Source: an uncultured Draconibacterium sp. | Lineage (GTDB): Bacteria; Bacteroidota; Bacteroidia; Bacteroidales; Prolixibacteraceae | DNA: 64,000 nt | Assembly: GCF_963676735.1 (NCBI RefSeq) | Contig: NZ_OY781464.1 | Span: 2,823,001-2,887,000, forward strand | Direction: 5' to 3' | In this document: one piece after another, positions 19,144 through 27,822 of the stretch | How the letters are laid out: the number at the start of each line of letters is the position of its first letter | How positions within the stretch are numbered: position 1 is the first letter of the stretch | Position numbers and translations under genes: made by a program | The notes under the pieces: generated by a model | Seen by the model: the letters and a program-made list of their open reading frames with translations, nothing else | Databases searched by the model: none | Told to the model about the DNA's origin: nothing

Positions 19144-19197
19144 ACTCTGTTTCAAACACCAACCCTTATTGAAAAAACTAATAAAATACAAATAATT

Positions 19198-20430
19198 ATG
19201 AACTCAACATTTCAAGGCCAAAACACAAAAAACCTGACCATTATAAAATGGCTAACATTCTTAATGTTTATGATGTTTGCCATGACCACCGATGCGGTTG
19301 GAGTTATTATCCCTGAAGTAATGAAACAATTTAAAGTGGGAATGACAGCCGCCGGATTGATGCACTACACGCCAATGATTGCCATTGCACTTGCCGGTGT
19401 ATTCCTGGGGTTTCTGGCCGACAGGTTGGGTCGAAAAACTACTATTGTCATCGGGTTGGGAATTTTTGCTTTAAACTCCTTTTTATACATTGTTGGAAAT
19501 ACATTTGGATTTATTTTAACTCTTATGGCAATTGGAGGTCTGGCTATTGGCGTTTTTAAAACCGGGGCACTTGCTCTAATTGGCGATATTAGCAAATCTA
19601 CAAAAGAACACACTTCAACAATGAATGCTGTGGAAGGCTTTTTTGCAGTTGGTGCCATTATTGGCCCTTTTATAGTTACCTATCTTCTTTCAAAAAATGT
19701 GGCCTGGCAATGGCTGTATGTAGTTGCGGGGATACTTTGTGTTGTTTTAATACTTATGGCTCTGCTGGTTGAGTACCCTAAAACCATAAAAGAATCTGAA
19801 GAACCGGTAAATGTAAAAGGAGCACTGAAGATGTTAAAAGACCCCTATGCATTAGGGTTCTCAATAGGTGCATTTCTTTATGTATCAGTAGAATGTGCCA
19901 TTTATGTTTGGATGCCCACTCTAATTGCTGATTACACAGGTAACCTTGTTTTGATTGCAACATATGCTTTATCGATCTTCTTTGTCTTGCGTGCGGCCGG
20001 GCGTTTTCTCGGTGCGTGGTTAATGGCTCATTTTAACTGGGCTGCAGTTTTAAGCATCTTTAGTTTCCTAATTTTTCTCTGTTTCCTTGGAAGTGTAGTG
20101 ATGGGGCTAAGCTGGGCCATTATTTTATTACCCTTATCCGGATTATTTATGTCAGTTATCTACCCAACCATAAATTCAAAAGGAATTAGCTGTTTTCCTA
20201 AAGCAAAACACGGTTCAATTGCAGGTGTTATTTTGTTTTTTACAGCGGCTGGTGCAGCCTTGGGTCCCTTGGCAATGGGAGCAGTAAGCGATGCGTTCGG
20301 ACAAAATGCACTTTATGGATTTATTCTGGCTACTGTTTTTGCAGCACTGCTTTTAGCGGGAATTATTGCCAACCTAATTTTTAATCCAACAAAAACAAGA
20401 CTTCAACAATTGGATGAGAGTGAATATTAA
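19198..20430 (+). CDS. MFS transporter of the sugar locus
   Basis: This 410-aa protein has twelve predicted hydrophobic segments and the MFS loop 2-3 motif GFLADRLGRKTTI near residue 75. It closes the operon lacI // TonB receptor-kinase-GH13_18-MFS, and the gap to the phosphorylase is 54 bases. The likely role is inner-membrane uptake of the glycoside that the phosphorylase cleaves (inference from linkage). The sequence alone does not distinguish a sugar from another small solute. Confidence 0.88.
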   Translation: MNSTFQGQNTKNLTIIKWLTFLMFMMFAMTTDAVGVIIPEVMKQFKVGMTAAGLMHYTPMIAIALAGVFLGFLADRLGRKTTIVIGLGIFALNSFLYIVGNTFGFILTLMAIGGLAIGVFKTGALALIGDISKSTKEHTSTMNAVEGFFAVGAIIGPFIVTYLLSKNVAWQWLYVVAGILCVVLILMALLVEYPKTIKESEEPVNVKGALKMLKDPYALGFSIGAFLYVSVECAIYVWMPTLIADYTGNLVLIATYALSIFFVLRAAGRFLGAWLMAHFNWAAVLSIFSFLIFLCFLGSVVMGLSWAIILLPLSGLFMSVIYPTINSKGISCFPKAKHGSIAGVILFFTAAGAALGPLAMGAVSDAFGQNALYGFILATVFAALLLAGIIANLIFNPTKTRLQQLDESEY

Positions 20431-20508
20431 TACCATAAGATAAATTTTTCACAATGAAGAAGGACTAACTTCCAACAAGTACAGCCCTTTTCATTTAATC
20501 GATGTTCC

Positions 20509-20551
20509 GTCCTGAAATAACAAAACTTTTTGAGTAAGGCTATTTCAGGAC
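20509..20551. repeat. Inverted repeat (11-bp arms) after the MFS gene
   Basis: GTCCTGAAATA (20509-20519) and TATTTCAGGAC (20541-20551) are perfect inverted copies around a 21-base loop with a T5 run. It could be an end-of-operon hairpin or the remnant of a mobile-element end. No transposase is present. Confidence 0.6.
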
Positions 20552-20565
20552 AGACATTTAAAAAT

Positions 20566-20604
20566 AAAAACAGGCACTCACAAAATCTGTAAGTGCCTGT
20601 TTTT
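20566..20604. terminator. Terminator downstream of tRNA-Arg (works in both directions)
   Basis: AAAAACAGGCACT (20566-20578) pairs with AGTGCCTGTTTTT (20592-20604). T5 flanks on each strand fit termination of the minus-strand tRNA and of the plus-strand sugar operon. Confidence 0.8.
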
Positions 20605-20609
20605 CCAAG

Positions 20610-20683
20610 TGAACCTGAAGGGACTCGAACCCCTAACCTCCTGATCCGTAGTCAGGTGCTCTATCCAATTAAGCTACAGGTCC
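20610..20683 (-). tRNA. tRNA-Arg (anticodon ACG)
   Basis: Read on the minus strand, this 74-base stretch forms a cloverleaf. The anticodon stem CCTGA/TCAGG has loop CTACGGA, giving ACG (inosine-modified at position 34 by analogy with bacterial tRNA-Arg). The acceptor stem is GGACCTG/CAGGTTC with discriminator A. No CCA is encoded. A -7 box lies upstream and a terminator directly follows. Confidence 0.95.
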
Positions 20684-20709
20684 AGAACGTGTTTGCTTTA
20701 AAAGCGGTG

Positions 20710-20717
20710 CAAATATA
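20710..20717 (-). promoter_or_regulatory. -7 promoter box of tRNA-Arg
   Basis: On the minus strand this reads TATATTTG, identical to the box of tRNA-Trp and to three of the small-RNA copies at 36.9-37.4 kb. Confidence 0.75.
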
Positions 20718-20818
20718 ACGCTTATTTGATTAAAAACAAGCCTTAGCTGTATTTTTATCTGATTTCTTTTTATTTCCCTTATTCTTCACTTTTAATCCGT
20801 ATCTACACTCTTTGTTTG

Positions 20819-21121
20819 TCAAGAATATTTTTCCATTTTATCCTCGATAGTTACATCAGTTTCAAAATTAACCTGAAGTTTTATATTGCTTAGCATCTTT
20901 TGTGCACCCGCTTTGGCACATGCCTGGTGGATACTTTCCATCAGGGCTGGGAATTCATTATAAGAGCATTCCACAACCGTTTCGAAAGGACATACTTTAT
21001 AACGAAAACCGCTCTTTTCGATGGCTTCAATAGCTTTATCTACCAAAGCATATTTATCCTTTCCTTCAGCTTCCGGCAACACCTGGATTGCCATATTTAT
21101 TTTATTCGTTCTCCAATTCAT
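20819..21121 (-). CDS. Thiamine-binding-like protein (MTH1187/YkoF, DUF77 family)
   Basis: This small 100-aa protein has the DUF77 pattern: INMAIQVLP at the start, KYALVDKAIEAIEKSGFRYKVCPFETVVE in the middle and a short helical C-terminus. Family members form ferredoxin-like tetramers that bind thiamine or hydroxymethylpyrimidine. The ATG at 21121 overlaps the end of the upstream gene by 20 bases, which suggests translational coupling. No thiamine synthesis gene or TPP riboswitch is nearby, so its role is open. Confidence 0.8.
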   Translation of the reverse strand: MNWRTNKINMAIQVLPEAEGKDKYALVDKAIEAIEKSGFRYKVCPFETVVECSYNEFPALMESIHQACAKAGAQKMLSNIKLQVNFETDVTIEDKMEKYS

Positions 21122-21854
21122 CGTTCTCCTGATTTTTTTTCTGATGGATCAATTGAATAATTTCGCCCCGCGACAAAATTTTAACATTGGTAATCACCAT
21201 ATCTTCACGCAAAAAGCCACCATACTGGTTGCATTCTGAAATTACATTCTGAAAAACATTTTTAATTTCAGCTTTAATAGGCAACATTACCAGTGCTGAT
21301 GAAAATCCTTCCATAAAATCCATCGATTCAAACACGCCTTCATGCTTATTTAACTCAAATATTAATTCATCTTTAAGCAATTTTTGCTGTGTTTCTGTAA
21401 GCATCTCGTGTTCGCTCACCGATAAAAACACCACAAAGTAGCGTAGTTTCTGTCCTTTTCCTCCCAGCCCGGTTGAAATGAATACCTGCTGTTCATCAAG
21501 CAACGAGCTATGCATTAGCATCCGGCTCTCCTGTAAGGCCAGGGTACCCCATTGTTTTAGGTCGCCGTCTGCCTCTTGTACAAACTTTTCAAGTGTTCGA
21601 TAGGCTTTTACATCATCGTACACTGCAATAGCCGTTAAAATCTCTTTTTTTCGTTCTTCATCCACCTCTTTATTAAAAAGCTCTTCCCGCGCCTCAAAAC
21701 ACTCTTCCGAAATATCTTTCTCTCTAAGCGATTTGGTAAATTCAAAGTATTTCATCTGAATACCAACATCAATCTGCTCTTCCAGAATACTAAAATTCTC
21801 GGGCAAGTCATCCAAGGCTTTCTGAATGTTATTATAAAACTTATCTTCCTCCAT
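21102..21854 (-). CDS. Conserved hypothetical protein
   Basis: I do not recognise this 250-aa protein. It has no signal peptide or membrane segment. Residues ~1-110 are acidic and helical, possibly HEAT-like. Residues ~120-235 look alpha/beta, with strands such as KLRYFVVFLSV and SALVMLPI. It overlaps the thiamine-binding-like gene by 20 bases in the same direction, so the two are co-transcribed. The start at 21854 follows a purine-rich stretch. It ends in a strongly acidic tail (NDELENE). Confidence 0.65.
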   Translation of the reverse strand: MEEDKFYNNIQKALDDLPENFSILEEQIDVGIQMKYFEFTKSLREKDISEECFEAREELFNKEVDEERKKEILTAIAVYDDVKAYRTLEKFVQEADGDLKQWGTLALQESRMLMHSSLLDEQQVFISTGLGGKGQKLRYFVVFLSVSEHEMLTETQQKLLKDELIFELNKHEGVFESMDFMEGFSSALVMLPIKAEIKNVFQNVISECNQYGGFLREDMVITNVKILSRGEIIQLIHQKKNQENDELENE

Positions 21855-21943
21855 ATTTCCCTCCTTCTTCCGAACAAAAATAGCGACTTGTTGTAACTAT
21901 GTAAAGAACAAATATATTTTATTTTTTATGATTGGAATTTAAA

Positions 21944-21951
21944 TATCTTTG
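21944..21951 (+). promoter_or_regulatory. -7 promoter box of feoB
   Basis: TATCTTTG matches TAnnTTTG and lies 42 bases before the GTG start of the FeoA-FeoB fusion. Confidence 0.65.
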
Positions 21952-21993
21952 TACGCTTATTTTTATTTAAATTAAATTCAGAAAACAGGAACC

Positions 21994-24456
21994 GTGAAGT
22001 TAAGCGAGGCAAAAAATAATGAGCCTGTAGTTATTACTAAGGTTTTGGGACACGGATCGTTTCGGAAACGAATTACCGAAATGGGATTTATTAGGGGAAA
22101 TGAGGTTAGGGCCTTGAAGAATGCACCTTTTAATGGCCCCACTGAATATAAAATTCTGAATTACAATATTACACTGCGAAAATCGGAAGCAGAACAGATT
22201 GAGGTTATTCCGGCTGAAGAGTTTAAAAAAATACCCCCGGGCATTTTTGAAGGCACCATCGACCGAAATATCGATTTGGTAAACCAGTCGGAACGAACCC
22301 GGACAATTAACGTTGCGCTGGTTGGTAATCCAAACTGCGGAAAAACTACCCTTTTTAACTTTATCTCCGGCTCGAAAGAAAAAGTTGGTAACTACAGTGG
22401 GGTAACAGTTGACATTCATAAGGCAACCTTTAAATCGGGCAAATACACCTTCAATTTCTACGACCTTCCCGGCACGTACAGTCTAACAGCCTATTCGAAA
22501 GAAGAAATATTTGTTCGTAAATTTATTTACGAGCAAACACCCGACATTGTAATTAATGTTTTGGACAGCACCAACCTCGAGCGAAGTTTGTTTTTAACCA
22601 CGCAGTTAATCGACATGGATTTGCGTTGTATAATGGCATTAAACATGTTTGATGAACTGGAAAAAAACAAACTAAAACTCGACATCGACGAACTTGCCAA
22701 ACTGGTTGGTATTCCGCTTATTCCAACGGTAAGTTCGAAAGGCCTGGGACTGGATAACCTGATTGATAAAGTTATCGAGGTATTTGAGGGCAAAGATACC
22801 ATCTCGAGACACATTCATATCAATTATGGCAAAGACCTGGAGGAATCCATTAAAATTATTCGTCAGAAAATTAAAGAAGACAAACCTATAACCGATAAGA
22901 TTTCTTCGCGGTTTTTGGCCATCAAGCTCATCGAAAAAGATAACCAGGTAATTGAATTGCTATCGAAATATTCGAACTTTGAAGAAATACAGCGGGTTAC
23001 CTTAAAAGAAATAAAAAAGATTGAGCTGTTGGAGAATGACGATAGCGAAACCGTTATTGCCAATGCAAAATACAGCTTTATTGCCGGTGCTTTACGCGAA
23101 ACCTACAGCAATAAACAAAAGCAGAAAAAAACTACTTCTGAAAAAATAGACAGTGTTTTAACCAACAGGTACCTGGGATTTCCAATTTTTACGGCATTGC
23201 TGTTTTTTATTTTCTGGACTACTTTTAAACTAGGTGCCTATCCGATGGACTGGATTGACATGGGCGTTGTGGCCCTTGGAAACTTTGTGGGACAGATAAT
23301 TCCGAACGGAATGCTTAACGATTTGTTGGTTGATGGAATAATAGGTGGTGCAGGAAGTGTATTGGTGTTTTTGCCAAATATTCTTATTCTTTTCTTTTTT
23401 ATATCGCTACTTGAAGGTTCGGGCTACATGGCGCGCGCTGCTTTTATAATGGACAACATTATGCACCGGTTTGGGCTGCATGGGCGCTCATTTATTCCAA
23501 TGATTATGGGATTTGGATGCAACGTTCCGGCGATATTGGCCACCCGTTCAATGCGTAATCGTGGCGACCGTATTCTTACCATGCTTATTATTCCTTTTAT
23601 GTCGTGCAGTGCACGTTTACCGGTATATATTCTAATTATTTCAGCCTTCTTTCAAAAATATGAAGCATGGGTATTGATTGGCATTTATGCCGTGGGTATT
23701 TTATTTGCATTTGTTACCGCACAGGTACTTAATAAAACAGTATTTAAAAATAAAGAAACTCCTTTTGTAATGGAGCTTCCTACATATCGCCTGCCAACTT
23801 TCAGAAATGTGGTGTACCACATGTGGGACAAAACCAAACATTATTTAAAAAAGATTGGCACCATAATTTTATTGGGTGTTATTATCGTTTGGGCGCTGGA
23901 GTATTTTCCGCGAACAACAAAACAAACAGCACAGTTTGAGCAGGAAATTGAACGGATAAAGATGTCTGAATTAACCTCTGCTGAACAAGAAGCTGAAATA
24001 GCAGACCTGAATCATGCGCTCGAATCAGACCGCCTGGTTAACTCATACCTTGGCCGTATAGGAAAACTTATTGAACCAGTAATGCGTCCGTTAGGATTTG
24101 ACTGGAAAATGAGTATTTCAATTGTTGCCGGTTTACCAGCCAAAGAAATAGTGGTAAGTACAATGGGAGTTTTATACCAAACACAAGATGGAGAAGACAC
24201 CATAAACCTGCAACGAAAGCTTCAAAATGAAACATACCAAACAGGAAATAAAATTGGGCAACAGGTATTTACAACACCTGCAGCGCTCGCATTTATTATA
24301 TTTATTCTCCTTTATTTTCCTTGTATCGGTGTGGTAGCCACCATTAAAAATGAATCTGGCACGTGGAAATGGGCTGCATTTACCATTTTTTATACCACAG
24401 GTTTAGCCTGGCTTGCTGCTTTTGCCACTTACAATATTGGTCAATTATTTTTATAG
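21994..24456 (+). CDS. feoB: Ferrous iron transporter, FeoA-FeoB fusion
   Basis: This is an inner-membrane Fe(II) importer. Residues ~1-75 are a FeoA-like SH3 domain (LSEAKNNEPVVITKVLGHGSFRKRITEMGF). The G-protein domain follows, with G1 GNPNCGKTT at 111-119, G3 DLPGTYSL and G4-like ALNMFDE. The membrane domain has Gate motifs (IPMIMGFGCNVPAILATRSM and the later FPCIGVVATIK). It is 820 aa. GTG is the start, since a FeoA domain must begin there and no upstream ATG is in frame. Fusion of FeoA to FeoB is common in Bacteroidota. A small Cys-rich partner gene follows directly. Confidence 0.95.
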   Translation: MKLSEAKNNEPVVITKVLGHGSFRKRITEMGFIRGNEVRALKNAPFNGPTEYKILNYNITLRKSEAEQIEVIPAEEFKKIPPGIFEGTIDRNIDLVNQSERTRTINVALVGNPNCGKTTLFNFISGSKEKVGNYSGVTVDIHKATFKSGKYTFNFYDLPGTYSLTAYSKEEIFVRKFIYEQTPDIVINVLDSTNLERSLFLTTQLIDMDLRCIMALNMFDELEKNKLKLDIDELAKLVGIPLIPTVSSKGLGLDNLIDKVIEVFEGKDTISRHIHINYGKDLEESIKIIRQKIKEDKPITDKISSRFLAIKLIEKDNQVIELLSKYSNFEEIQRVTLKEIKKIELLENDDSETVIANAKYSFIAGALRETYSNKQKQKKTTSEKIDSVLTNRYLGFPIFTALLFFIFWTTFKLGAYPMDWIDMGVVALGNFVGQIIPNGMLNDLLVDGIIGGAGSVLVFLPNILILFFFISLLEGSGYMARAAFIMDNIMHRFGLHGRSFIPMIMGFGCNVPAILATRSMRNRGDRILTMLIIPFMSCSARLPVYILIISAFFQKYEAWVLIGIYAVGILFAFVTAQVLNKTVFKNKETPFVMELPTYRLPTFRNVVYHMWDKTKHYLKKIGTIILLGVIIVWALEYFPRTTKQTAQFEQEIERIKMSELTSAEQEAEIADLNHALESDRLVNSYLGRIGKLIEPVMRPLGFDWKMSISIVAGLPAKEIVVSTMGVLYQTQDGEDTINLQRKLQNETYQTGNKIGQQVFTTPAALAFIIFILLYFPCIGVVATIKNESGTWKWAAFTIFYTTGLAWLAAFATYNIGQLFL

Positions 24457-24457
24457 C

Positions 24458-24718
24458 ATGTTTCAGGAAATTCTGACATACCTGATTGTTGCTGTGGCCT
24501 TAATTTGGGCTGCATTAAAGATTTATCGTCGATTTTTTAAACCTGCGAAAAAAAGTGGGAAAGTTGATTTCAGCAAAGACAAAATAGTGATGGCACACAA
24601 CTGTTCGGAATGTAGCGCCAACAATTGTGCATTACGCGACATGCCCCAAAAGGTTATTGAAAAGAATATTGAACAGTGTAATTCAATGGCTGTTAAATCA
24701 GAGCGCTTTAAGTCCTGA
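24458..24718 (+). CDS. FeoB-associated Cys-rich membrane protein
   Basis: This 86-aa protein begins at the ATG at 24458, one base after the feoB stop. An N-terminal membrane helix (ILTYLIVAVALIWAALKIY) is followed by a basic stretch and a cysteine motif (NCSECSANNCALRD, then a fourth Cys near the end). This is the layout of the small FeoC-like/FeoB-associated proteins, which may bind iron or a cluster at the pore. The 3' end overlaps the convergent rpe gene by 21 bases. Confidence 0.85.
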   Translation: MFQEILTYLIVAVALIWAALKIYRRFFKPAKKSGKVDFSKDKIVMAHNCSECSANNCALRDMPQKVIEKNIEQCNSMAVKSERFKS

Positions 24719-25348
24719 AATTATTTCCTCCGGATTTTTATCATTAAAAACAAAGCTACCTGCAACAAGAACATTCGCACCAGCATCAATTAGCTTTTTC
24801 CCGGTTTCGAAGTTTACTCCTCCGTCAATTTCAATTTTACAATTCGGGTTTTTGCTATCAATTAGCGCGCGCAACTGGCTCACCTTTTTGTAGGTATTCT
24901 GAATAAACTGCTGACCTCCAAAACCGGGATTAACCGACATCAGTAAAACCATATCCAAATCCTCGATTATGTCCTCCAATACAGCTACGGGTGTATGTGG
25001 ATTCAGACTTACACTTGCCTCCATACCAAACGATTTAATTAACTGAATAGTACGGTGTAAATGCGGACAAGCTTCGTAATGCACGGTTAAAATTGATGCT
25101 CCGGCTTTAAAAAAAGGCTCAATAAAATGATCCGGATTTACGATCATCAGGTGCACATCCAAAGGTTTTTGGGCAATTTTATTTACATGTTGTATCACCG
25201 GAAGGCCGAATGAAATATTTGGGACAAAAACACCATCCATTACATCAAAGTGAATCAGGTCTGCCTCACTTCGGTTAATCATTTCAATGTCTTTTCCTAA
25301 ATGGTTAAAATCAGCTGATAGAATTGAGGGTGCTACTAACGCGCTCAT
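24698..25348 (-). CDS. rpe: Ribulose-phosphate 3-epimerase
   Basis: Rpe interconverts ribulose 5-phosphate and xylulose 5-phosphate in the pentose phosphate pathway. The 216-aa TIM barrel shows the family metal and catalytic positions: APSILSADFNHLGK, IHFDVMDGVFVPN (His and Asp), DVHLMI, MSVNPGFGGQ and the final KIEIDGGVN. It starts 11 bases after the stop of rpoD and is read the same way, so it is probably co-transcribed with the sigma factor gene. Confidence 0.96.
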   Translation of the reverse strand: MSALVAPSILSADFNHLGKDIEMINRSEADLIHFDVMDGVFVPNISFGLPVIQHVNKIAQKPLDVHLMIVNPDHFIEPFFKAGASILTVHYEACPHLHRTIQLIKSFGMEASVSLNPHTPVAVLEDIIEDLDMVLLMSVNPGFGGQQFIQNTYKKVSQLRALIDSKNPNCKIEIDGGVNFETGKKLIDAGANVLVAGSFVFNDKNPEEIISGLKAL

Positions 25349-25359
25349 AAAAGTTTAAT

Positions 25360-26226
25360 TTATTTACCCAGGTACGACTTTAACAACCTGTTGCGGTACT
25401 GGTTTTTGAGTTTTTTTATTGCCTTTTCTTTTATCTGCCGAACGCGCTCGCGGGTGAGTCCAAATGCGTCACCAATTTCTTCTAATGTATGTGGCTGGTA
25501 ACCCTTTAATCCAAAATAATACCTCAGAATTTCGGCTTCACGCTCTCCAAGTGTCGACAACGACCGCTCTATTTCGTGCCGTAACGAACCATCCATCAGG
25601 TCGCCATCCGGATCAGGTGAATCCTCATTGAGCATCACGTCATATAGATTGTTCCCTTCTTCCTCACGCAAAGGTGCGTCCATTGAAACATGCACGCTCG
25701 AAAAATTCAACGCATCTTCAATCAGGTCGGGCTTAGACTCCATCAGTTCGGCAACCTCATCAATAGTTGGTTCGCGCTGAAACTCCTGCTCCAGTTTATT
25801 AAAGGCTTTATTTATTTTATTAATCGAACCAATTTTGTTGAGGGGTAAACGCACAATCCGGGCTTGTTCTGCCAAAGCTTGCAGGATAGATTGACGAATC
25901 CACCAAACGGCGTAAGAGATAAACTTAAAACCTCGCGTTTCATCAAAACGTTCAGCAGCTTTTATTAAGCCTAAATTTCCTTCATTTATGAGGTCAGGCA
26001 AAGTGAGGCCCTGGTTTTGGTATTGTTTTGAAACGGAAACAACGAATCTTAAATTCGCCTTTATGAGTGTTTCTAAAGCTTCACGATCTCCTTTTTTAAT
26101 GCGTTTGGCCAGCTCTACTTCTTTTTCCGCCGACAACAACTCAACCTTGCCAATTTCATGCAGGTACTTATCCAGCGAGAGGGTGTCGCGGTTGGTTACC
26201 TGTTTGGTAATTTTTAGTTGTCTCAT
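25360..26226 (-). CDS. rpoD: Primary RNA polymerase sigma factor (Bacteroidota RpoD/SigA type)
   Basis: At 288 aa this has the compact size of the Bacteroidota housekeeping sigma factor, which lacks region 1.1. Region 1.2 begins at NRDTLSLDKYLHEIG, region 2 contains FISYAVWWIRQSILQAL, region 3 follows, and region 4 ends with LEEIGDAFGLTRERVRQIKEKAIKKL. It is the factor that recognises the TAnnTTTG/-33 promoters seen in this window (family knowledge). Inverted and direct AAAGTAATA repeats lie just upstream and may be regulatory. Confidence 0.95.
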   Translation of the reverse strand: MRQLKITKQVTNRDTLSLDKYLHEIGKVELLSAEKEVELAKRIKKGDREALETLIKANLRFVVSVSKQYQNQGLTLPDLINEGNLGLIKAAERFDETRGFKFISYAVWWIRQSILQALAEQARIVRLPLNKIGSINKINKAFNKLEQEFQREPTIDEVAELMESKPDLIEDALNFSSVHVSMDAPLREEEGNNLYDVMLNEDSPDPDGDLMDGSLRHEIERSLSTLGEREAEILRYYFGLKGYQPHTLEEIGDAFGLTRERVRQIKEKAIKKLKNQYRNRLLKSYLGK

Positions 26227-26253
26227 AATATTTTCATGTTAACATTAAGTGCC

Positions 26254-26305
26254 GAAAGTAATACTTTCTATTATAATATTACTTTCCGAAGCTAAAAGTA
26301 ATACT
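26254..26305. repeat. AAAGTAATA inverted/direct repeats upstream of rpoD
   Basis: GAAAGTAATA (26254-26263) is mirrored by TATTACTTTC (26277-26286), and AAAGTAATACT recurs directly at 26295-26305. Set 28-80 bases before the rpoD ATG, they could be a protein-binding site or a structured leader. Confidence 0.55.
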
Positions 26306-26391
26306 CTATTTTAATAAATCTATGGTTTATTTTTGTTCATCAGTTATTAAAACACTAAAAATTGCCTTTCAGTTCATTCATTTTCTGCTAT

Positions 26392-27705
26392 TTAGAATGA
26401 CTGCGCAAGTAGAAAAGTTTTAAAATCATCGTAATTTCCTGACATTTGCTCACTTTTCTTTTTCCCTTTCATAAAAGCAGCCAGTTTTTCGGGCAATACC
26501 ACTTTCCCTTTACCAATGACATTTTCAACGGTTTCAGTGAATTTTGCCGGATGAGCAGTTTCTAAAAAAACGCCCACTTCATTTTCCGACAAATAATCCG
26601 TTAACGACTGATATCCACATGCTCCATGAGGATCGCACAAATAATCTGATTCTGAATAAACCTGCGAAATTATTGTTCTAATCTCCTTATCAGAATAACG
26701 ATAGCCTTTAATCTTACCGGCAATTACCGAATGCTCTTTTTTATACAGATCAAGAATTCGGGCGAAGTTGCTTGGAGCGCCAACATCCATGGCGTTGGCA
26801 ATGGTTTCTACTGATGGACGCGGCTTGTATTCGCCGGTTTTAAGGTATTCAAAAACAACATCATTTTCGTTGTTGGCAGCAATAAATTGCTTGACCGGCA
26901 AACCCATTTCCGCTGCAATTAATCCTGCGGTAAGATTTCCAAAATTTCCACTGGGTACCGAAATCACCAGTTCTTTATTATCCAGCTTTCCTTTTTCTTT
27001 TAGCCTGGCGTATGCATTAAAATAATAAAATGCCTGCGGCAGAAAACGCGCAACGTTAATTGAATTGGCAGAGGTTAAAACAAGTTGTTTATTCAGTTCT
27101 TCATCAAGAAAAGCAGTTTTAACCAGGTGTTGGCAATCATCAAAAGTCCCCTCAACCTCGAGGGCTGTAATATTTTGCCCGAGAGTTGTAAACTGCGATT
27201 CCTGGATATTGCTAACTTTTCCCTTTGGGTAGAGCACATATACATGTATTCCATCAACACCCAAAAAGCCATTTGCCACAGCACTTCCGGTATCTCCGGA
27301 AGTTGCAACCAGTACATTTACCAGTTTTTCCTGTTTCCCCAGAAAATAATTTAGCACACGAGCCATAAAGCGAGCGCCTACATCCTTAAAAGCGAGCGTT
27401 GGACCATGAAACAATTCAAGCGAATAAATCGATTCTGTTACCTCAACTACCGGGCAATCAAACTGCAGGGTGTCGTATACAATTTCTTTGAGTTTTGCTT
27501 CTGCTATATCTTCTCCAAAAAATTTTGTGGCAACCTCAAAAGCAATTTCCTGAAACGACAAGTGCTGAATTTCAGCAAAAAAGGCAGGTTCAAACTTTTT
27601 TATCTGCTCGGGCATAAACAGACCGTTATCGGCAGCAAGTCCCTTTACAACTGCTTCTTTTAACGATACATCCGAGGTATTTCTATTGGTACTGTAGTAT
27701 TTCAT
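26392..27705 (-). CDS. thrC: Threonine synthase
   Basis: ThrC converts O-phosphohomoserine to threonine with PLP. The 437-aa protein shows the PLP-lysine motif HGPTLAFKDVGARF near residue 105 and the phosphate loop ATSGDTGSAVANGF. The N-terminus KYYSTNRNTSDVSLKEAVVKGLAADNGLFMPE is typical and fixes the ATG at 27705. It is the last gene of thrA-apgM-thrC, all on the minus strand with gaps of about 110 bases. Confidence 0.96.
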   Translation of the reverse strand: MKYYSTNRNTSDVSLKEAVVKGLAADNGLFMPEQIKKFEPAFFAEIQHLSFQEIAFEVATKFFGEDIAEAKLKEIVYDTLQFDCPVVEVTESIYSLELFHGPTLAFKDVGARFMARVLNYFLGKQEKLVNVLVATSGDTGSAVANGFLGVDGIHVYVLYPKGKVSNIQESQFTTLGQNITALEVEGTFDDCQHLVKTAFLDEELNKQLVLTSANSINVARFLPQAFYYFNAYARLKEKGKLDNKELVISVPSGNFGNLTAGLIAAEMGLPVKQFIAANNENDVVFEYLKTGEYKPRPSVETIANAMDVGAPSNFARILDLYKKEHSVIAGKIKGYRYSDKEIRTIISQVYSESDYLCDPHGACGYQSLTDYLSENEVGVFLETAHPAKFTETVENVIGKGKVVLPEKLAAFMKGKKKSEQMSGNYDDFKTFLLAQSF

Positions 27706-27822
27706 TGTAAGACACAAAATTAGAGTTTTGCTTAAAACGCCCTATTATGGCAGCACGAAAAACATGACATATATCAGAAACTTAACAAGTAAAGAATAGT
27801 TTCAGTGCGCTTAAAATGCTAT

